NCBI GenBank assembly: GCA_902491895.1
Contig: CABUJH010000040.1
Location: forward strand, 1 to 17,616
Length of the DNA: 17,616 nucleotides
Origin: an uncultured Collinsella sp.
Lineage (GTDB): Bacteria; Actinomycetota; Coriobacteriia; Coriobacteriales; Coriobacteriaceae
Direction: 5' to 3'
The translations under genes and the position numbers were made by a program. The notes beneath the pieces are model-generated. The model worked only from the letters and a program-made list of their open reading frames with translations, had not been told where the DNA came from and ran no database searches. Shown here one piece after another: positions 14,475 to 17,616 of this stretch (its first letter is position 1; each line of letters begins with the position of its first letter).

Positions 14475-15629
14475 ATGCACGAGACAGAGATCAACAACTA
14501 CCTTGCCGTCATTAAGGTGGTCGGCGTCGGCGGCGGCGGTACCAACGCGGTCAATCGAATGATCGAAGAGGGCATCCGCGGCGTCGAGTTTGTTGCCATC
14601 AACACCGATGCTCAGGCACTCGCGATCTCTGATGCCGATATCAAGGTGCACATCGGCACCGACCTTACCCGCGGCCTGGGCGCCGGCGCCAACCCCGAGG
14701 TTGGCCGCAAGGCTGCCGATGAGTCCCGCGACGACATTGCCGAGGCGCTCGCTGGCGCCGACATGGTGTTCATCACCTGCGGCGAGGGCGGTGGCACCGG
14801 TACCGGCGCTGCTCCCATCGTTGCCGATATCGCGATGAACGAGGTCGGTGCGCTGACCGTCGCCGTCGTGACCAAGCCCTTCACCTTCGAGGGCCGCAAG
14901 CGCAAGAAGAGCGCCGAGGAGGGCATTAAGACCCTCTCCGATTGCGTCGACACCATGATCGTCATCCCTAACGATAAGCTGCTCGACATCGCCGAGAAGA
15001 AGACCACCATGCTCGAGGCCTTCGCGATTGCCGATGGCGTCCTTTCCCAGGGCACCCAGGGCATCACCGACCTCATCACCGTCCCCGGTATCATCAACCT
15101 GGACTTCGCCGATGTTAAGACCATCATGAAGCAGGCCGGTACCGCCATGATGGGTATCGGTACCTCTTCTGGGGACACCCGTGCCGTCGACGCTGCCCAG
15201 CAGGCCATCTCCAGCCCGCTGCTCGAGAGCTCCATCGATGGTGCCACGCGCGTGCTGCTCTCCATCGCCGGTTCCAAGGACCTGGGTATCCAGGAGATCA
15301 GCGACGCCGCCGACGTTGTCGCCAACGCCGTCGACCCCGAGGCCAACATCATCTTCGGTACCGTTGTCGACGAGTCCCTGGGCGATCAGGTGCGTATCAC
15401 CGTCATCGCTACGGGCTTCTCCGACTCCAACGTCAACCGTCAGGACGAGCTCTTTGCCGCTCAGCAGTCTCAGAGCAAGGCCGCTGCCTCCGCTGAGCCG
15501 CAGCGCACCGCTCCGGCTACCAGCCCGGCTCAGGCCGCTCCGACCCGCAACGTCGGTGGCACCGAGCTTCCTAACTTCGGCAACGATCAGTTCGAGCTTC
15601 CCGACTTCCTGAAGCGCGGCAGCTTCTAG
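14475..15629 (+). CDS. ftsZ: Cell-division GTPase FtsZ
   Basis: FtsZ is the tubulin-like GTPase that forms the Z-ring and recruits the divisome. From the ATG at 14475 the protein has 384 residues. The nucleotide-binding GVGGGGTNAVNRM (17-29), tubulin signature GGGTGTG (105-111) and T7 synergy loop NLDFADVK (208-215) are intact. The globular core ends near 316, then a linker of about 45 residues rich in Ala, Gln and Pro leads to the C-terminal peptide LPDFLKRGSF (375-384), which resembles the partner-binding tail of other FtsZ proteins. A second ELPxF lies exactly ten residues earlier (364-368). GGAGG at 6-nt spacing fixes the start. Codons are unusually rich in C-ending forms (ATC, ACC, GTC, TTC), as expected for a highly expressed gene. 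No ftsA is adjacent. Confidence 0.98.
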   Translation: MHETEINNYLAVIKVVGVGGGGTNAVNRMIEEGIRGVEFVAINTDAQALAISDADIKVHIGTDLTRGLGAGANPEVGRKAADESRDDIAEALAGADMVFITCGEGGGTGTGAAPIVADIAMNEVGALTVAVVTKPFTFEGRKRKKSAEEGIKTLSDCVDTMIVIPNDKLLDIAEKKTTMLEAFAIADGVLSQGTQGITDLITVPGIINLDFADVKTIMKQAGTAMMGIGTSSGDTRAVDAAQQAISSPLLESSIDGATRVLLSIAGSKDLGIQEISDAADVVANAVDPEANIIFGTVVDESLGDQVRITVIATGFSDSNVNRQDELFAAQQSQSKAAASAEPQRTAPATSPAQAAPTRNVGGTELPNFGNDQFELPDFLKRGSF

Positions 15630-15651
15630 TTCGTTTTTCTCAACGACTTGC

Positions 15652-15686
15652 AAGGGGTGCGTCCGATTGGGCGCGCCCCTTTTTTT
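15652..15686 (+). terminator. Intrinsic terminator after ftsZ
   Basis: The arms GGGGTGCGTCC (15654-15664) and GGGCGCGCCCC (15669-15679) pair over 11 bp with two G-U pairs around a GATT loop. Flanking AA/TT extends the stem to 13 bp. Seven T residues follow (15680-15686). It sits 22 nt after the ftsZ stop and ends the dcw transcription unit, separating it from pgeF-pst. Confidence 0.92.
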
Positions 15687-15724
15687 GTTGTGTTTCGCCT
15701 TTGTAAACGAAAGCCTCCAATCTC

Positions 15725-15768
15725 CTTACGTTCCCTTTACGTTTGCTCCTTACCGCTGCGGGTATCCT
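15725..15768 (+). promoter_or_regulatory. Putative pgeF-pst promoter with PHO-box-like direct repeats
   Basis: Two adjacent 11-bp units, CTTACGTTCCC (15725-15735) and TTTACGTTTGC (15736-15746), share 8 of 11 bases, and a third looser TTACCG follows at 15750. TATCCT (15763-15768) is a 4-of-6 match to a -10 element, with no proper -35 at 17 bp. Direct repeats with an 11-bp period occupying the -35 region are typical of PhoP/PhoB-type activated promoters, and pstS lies in the operon. The match to any known PHO box is inferred from spacing, not from a checked consensus. Confidence 0.4.
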
Positions 15769-15782
15769 TTTTGATGAAGTGT

Positions 15783-15819
15783 GCAGCCGTATGGCACGGA
15801 CTGCTGCGGCGTCGCCGCA
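15783..15819 (+). other. Two contiguous hairpins in the pgeF 5' leader
   Basis: The first stem pairs GCAGCCGT (15783-15790) with ACGG-A-CTGC (15796-15804), 8 bp with one bulged A and an ATGGC loop. It is followed without a gap by TGCGGC-GTC-GCCGCA (15805-15819), a perfect 6-bp stem. No T-run follows, so this is not a terminator. The ribosome site AGGAGG (15834-15839) lies 14 nt downstream. I recognise no named riboswitch class. Confidence 0.45.
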
Positions 15820-15846
15820 ATACTTGTGTTATTAGGAGGCTTTAGT

Positions 15847-16647
15847 ATGGCAGCACGTGCGGACAACGTTTCGCGTGTCGACCATGATGGAGTTACGTTG
15901 GTGGAGGGCGCGACATCCGATGTTCGCTTTGCCTTCACCGAACGCGCCGGTGGTGTTTCCGAAGATGCGTGCTCCTCACTCAACTTGGGCTCGCATGTTG
16001 GCGATGACCCCTTTGCTGTTCAAGAAAATCGTCGTCGCGCGCTCGAGGCTATGGGTGCCGCCGAGTGCGAGCACAACCTGCTCGTTCCCAATCAGGTCCA
16101 TGGTGACCATATCGTTGCGGTGACCTCGAACGGCGCCGATGACCTTGAGGACGTTCGCGAGCAGATTGCCGAGGGCTGCGATGCCATCGTCTGCACGGCG
16201 CATAACGTACCCGTGCTACTCTGCTTTGCCGACTGCGTTCCCGTGGTGCTGGTGGCCCCTGGCGGATTTGCCGTGGTGCACTCCGGCTGGAAGGGCACGA
16301 TTGCACGTATTTCCGCCAAGGCGTGCCAGGCGCTTTGCGATGCTGCCGGTTGCGATGCGAGCGACGTTTCCGCCTATATCGGCCCCCATATCCTGGGTGG
16401 CGAATATGAGGTATCCCAGGAACTCATGGATCGCTTTGCCGCCGAGTTCTCTTGCATCGATGCGAATACCTCTCGCATGCTCGATCTTTCCGCTGCCATT
16501 CGCGAGTCGCTGGTAGATGTCGGTGTCGACGCGGATAATATCGTGGATACCCAGCTTTCGACCGTGCGTCAGAACGACCGCTTTTATTCCTACCGTAACG
16601 AGGACGGCACCTGTGGGCGCCATGCTGCGATCGGCGTGATGCTATGA
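15847..16647 (+). CDS. pgeF: PgeF/YfiH family protein (peptidoglycan editing factor, laccase-domain fold)
   Basis: The 266-residue protein belongs to the DUF152/multicopper polyphenol oxidase (YfiH, YlmD, LACC1) family. E. coli PgeF removes wrongly incorporated L-Ser from UDP-MurNAc-peptides, while other members show purine nucleoside phosphorylase and adenosine deaminase activity. The family zinc ligands are seen as H85 in NQVHGD, C130 in CFADCVP and H145 in VVHSGWKGT. FTERAGGVS (30-38), SLNLGSHVGDD (44-54), IGPHI and a C-terminal FYSYRNEDGTCGR also fit. The frame is open upstream to 15781, but AGGAGG (15834-15839) 7 nt before the ATG at 15847 decides the start. In many Actinobacteria this gene follows ftsZ and precedes yggS-sepF. 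Here it precedes pstS and overlaps it by 4 nt. Confidence 0.92.
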   Translation: MAARADNVSRVDHDGVTLVEGATSDVRFAFTERAGGVSEDACSSLNLGSHVGDDPFAVQENRRRALEAMGAAECEHNLLVPNQVHGDHIVAVTSNGADDLEDVREQIAEGCDAIVCTAHNVPVLLCFADCVPVVLVAPGGFAVVHSGWKGTIARISAKACQALCDAAGCDASDVSAYIGPHILGGEYEVSQELMDRFAAEFSCIDANTSRMLDLSAAIRESLVDVGVDADNIVDTQLSTVRQNDRFYSYRNEDGTCGRHAAIGVML

Positions 16648-17480
16648 GAAAGATCGTATCGGTCCTGAGCGCCGCTGTGCTTACGCTTACGCTGTGTGCC
16701 TGTTCTTCGGGATCTTCTACCTCTTCCATTACCGTGGCCGGCTCCACGACCTGCCTTCCTATCGCCGAGATTGCGGCCGAGGGCTTTAAGGAGGAGACCG
16801 GCATCGACGTGCTCGTTTCCGGTTTGGGTTCTTCCGCTGGGATCGAGGCCGTCAGCGCCGGCACGGCCGATATCGCCAGCTCCTCCCGTGGACTCAATGC
16901 CGACGAACAGGATCTGGGCCTGACTCCCATCGTCATTGCCCACGACGGTATTGCGGTCATCGTGAACGACGACAACCCCGTCGATAACCTCTCGACCGAG
17001 CAGCTCCGCGATATCTACGCCGGCAAGATTACCAATTGGAAAGAGGTCGGTGGCGAGGACCTGAGGATTCAGGTCATCAACCGAGACGAGGCGTCCGGTA
17101 CGCGCGAGGCCTTCCGTACCATCGTGATGGATGGCACGCCGTTCGATCGCCGCTCGGCTGTTCTTTCGGGTACGGGCCAGGTGCGCGAAGTGGTATCTCG
17201 TTCGCGTGGGGCCATCGGCTACATTTCGCTGGGCTTCGTCGATAGCCTCAACGCCAAGACCTCGGTCAAGGCTGTCTCGGTCAATCATGTTGAGGCGTCC
17301 GAGAAGACGGTCGCGAGTGGCGGCTATCCCATCTCGCGCGACCTTTACTTCTTTGTGAAGGGTGCGCCTTCGCAGCAGGCGCAGGATTACATCGACTACG
17401 TGACGTCCGAAAAGATGGACAAGCAGATTCGCGAGGCGGGCTTTATTCCCGTCACCAACGACGAGAAGGGGAGTGAGTAG
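16644..17480 (+). CDS. pstS: Phosphate ABC transporter substrate-binding lipoprotein PstS
   Basis: PstS captures phosphate outside the membrane for the PstCAB importer. The 278-residue protein begins with a lipoprotein signal: a basic MRK, a hydrophobic stretch, and lipobox LCAC with acylated Cys20, then a Ser/Thr-rich linker. Phosphate-binding loops are AGSTTCLP (32-39), SSSR (78-81), HDGIAV (100-105) and NRDEASGTREAF (146-157). LRDIYAGKITNWKEVGG is the characteristic PstS block. The length is typical of the short Gram-positive form. The ATG overlaps the pgeF stop as ATGA and lacks its own ribosome site, so translation is probably coupled to pgeF. The next gene looks like pstC. Confidence 0.93.
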   Translation: MRKIVSVLSAAVLTLTLCACSSGSSTSSITVAGSTTCLPIAEIAAEGFKEETGIDVLVSGLGSSAGIEAVSAGTADIASSSRGLNADEQDLGLTPIVIAHDGIAVIVNDDNPVDNLSTEQLRDIYAGKITNWKEVGGEDLRIQVINRDEASGTREAFRTIVMDGTPFDRRSAVLSGTGQVREVVSRSRGAIGYISLGFVDSLNAKTSVKAVSVNHVEASEKTVASGGYPISRDLYFFVKGAPSQQAQDYIDYVTSEKMDKQIREAGFIPVTNDEKGSE

Positions 17481-17481
17481 C

Positions 17482-17616
17482 ATGGAAGCACAGGAAAACT
17501 CCCAGACTGAGCAGAATGCTCAGGCACCCAAGAAGCGCGAGCTGGCGCTCGTATCGCGCAGTACCTATATCAAGGAGAAGGCGCTGCAGTGGATCTTCTT
17601 TGCCTGCGCGTTTTTG
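17482..17616 (+). CDS. pstC: Probable PstC phosphate permease, N-terminal fragment (runs off window)
   Basis: An open frame starts at the ATG at 17482, 1 nt after the pstS stop, with AAGGGGAG (17466-17473) 8 nt upstream. The 45 codons visible encode a hydrophilic, Gln/Glu-rich start (MEAQENSQTEQNAQAPKK), then VSRSTYIKEKALQW and the first hydrophobic residues IFFACAFL of a likely membrane helix. This fits a PstC permease N-terminus and the usual pstS-pstC order. No diagnostic permease motif lies inside the window, so the name rests on context. The gene is cut by the right edge. Confidence 0.7.
   Translation, partial: MEAQENSQTEQNAQAPKKRELALVSRSTYIKEKALQWIFFACAFL

Noticed and set aside
14253..15653. 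A 466-codon minus-strand open frame opposite ftsZ
   Set aside because: It is a Gly/Asp/Val-rich translation mirroring ftsZ codon bias, has no ribosome site or domain, and covers the ftsZ leader. It is a shadow frame.
15781..15846. Upstream GTG start for pgeF at 15781
   Set aside because: It has no ribosome site, would place the two hairpins in coding sequence, and AGGAGG lies perfectly before 15847.

Overview
The window is a GC-rich, densely packed, entirely plus-strand stretch of chromosome. It holds a nearly complete dcw (division and cell wall) cluster followed by the start of a phosphate-uptake (pst) operon. The gene order mraZ-rsmH-ftsL-ftsI-(no murE)-murF-mraY-murD-ftsW-murG-murC-murB-ftsQ-ftsZ-pgeF is a Gram-positive/actinobacterial layout. 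Frequent GTG starts, strong G/C at third codon positions, a basic FtsQ tail and the absence of ftsA point to Actinomycetota. I infer a Coriobacteriia member such as Collinsella; 16S or marker-gene placement would be needed to confirm this. I see no tRNA, rRNA, mobile element, CRISPR array or anomalous-composition island.

Layout. 1-139: promoter and operator of mraZ, with an array of TGGGG boxes at about 10-bp spacing leading into a TTGAAA-17-TATTAT promoter. 140-4004: mraZ, rsmH, an ftsL-type gene and ftsI (PBP2/3 transpeptidase). 4005-4131: a structured 127-nt gap where murE usually sits. 4132-10629: murF, mraY, murD, ftsW and murG, packed with gaps of 0-9 nt or overlaps. 10630-10726: short gap. 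10727-14275: murC, murB and ftsQ, the last starting inside the end of murB. 14276-14474: AT-richer leader, probably with an ftsZ promoter. 14475-15629: ftsZ, closed by a strong intrinsic terminator at 15652-15686. 15687-15846: a new promoter region with direct TTACG repeats and a two-hairpin leader. 15847-17616: pgeF, pstS and the first 45 codons of a probable pstC.

How the genes work together. MurB (with MurA, absent here), MurC, MurD and MurF make the UDP-MurNAc-peptide in the cytoplasm. MraY and MurG turn it into lipid II. FtsW polymerises lipid II and FtsI cross-links it at the septum. FtsL and FtsQ are bitopic regulators and FtsZ is the cytoskeletal ring. RsmH methylates 16S rRNA, and MraZ represses the cluster from its own operator. 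PgeF is thought to remove mis-made precursors. It is translationally joined by a 4-nt overlap to pstS, the phosphate-binding lipoprotein.

Most of the window is conserved core biology. The points worth a second look are regulatory and architectural: the MraZ box array, the missing murE, long basic low-complexity cytoplasmic tails on FtsI, FtsW and FtsQ, a tandem ELPxF at the FtsZ C-terminus, and the PHO-box-like repeats plus structured leader before pgeF-pstS. I did not find convincing evidence of a wholly new system.
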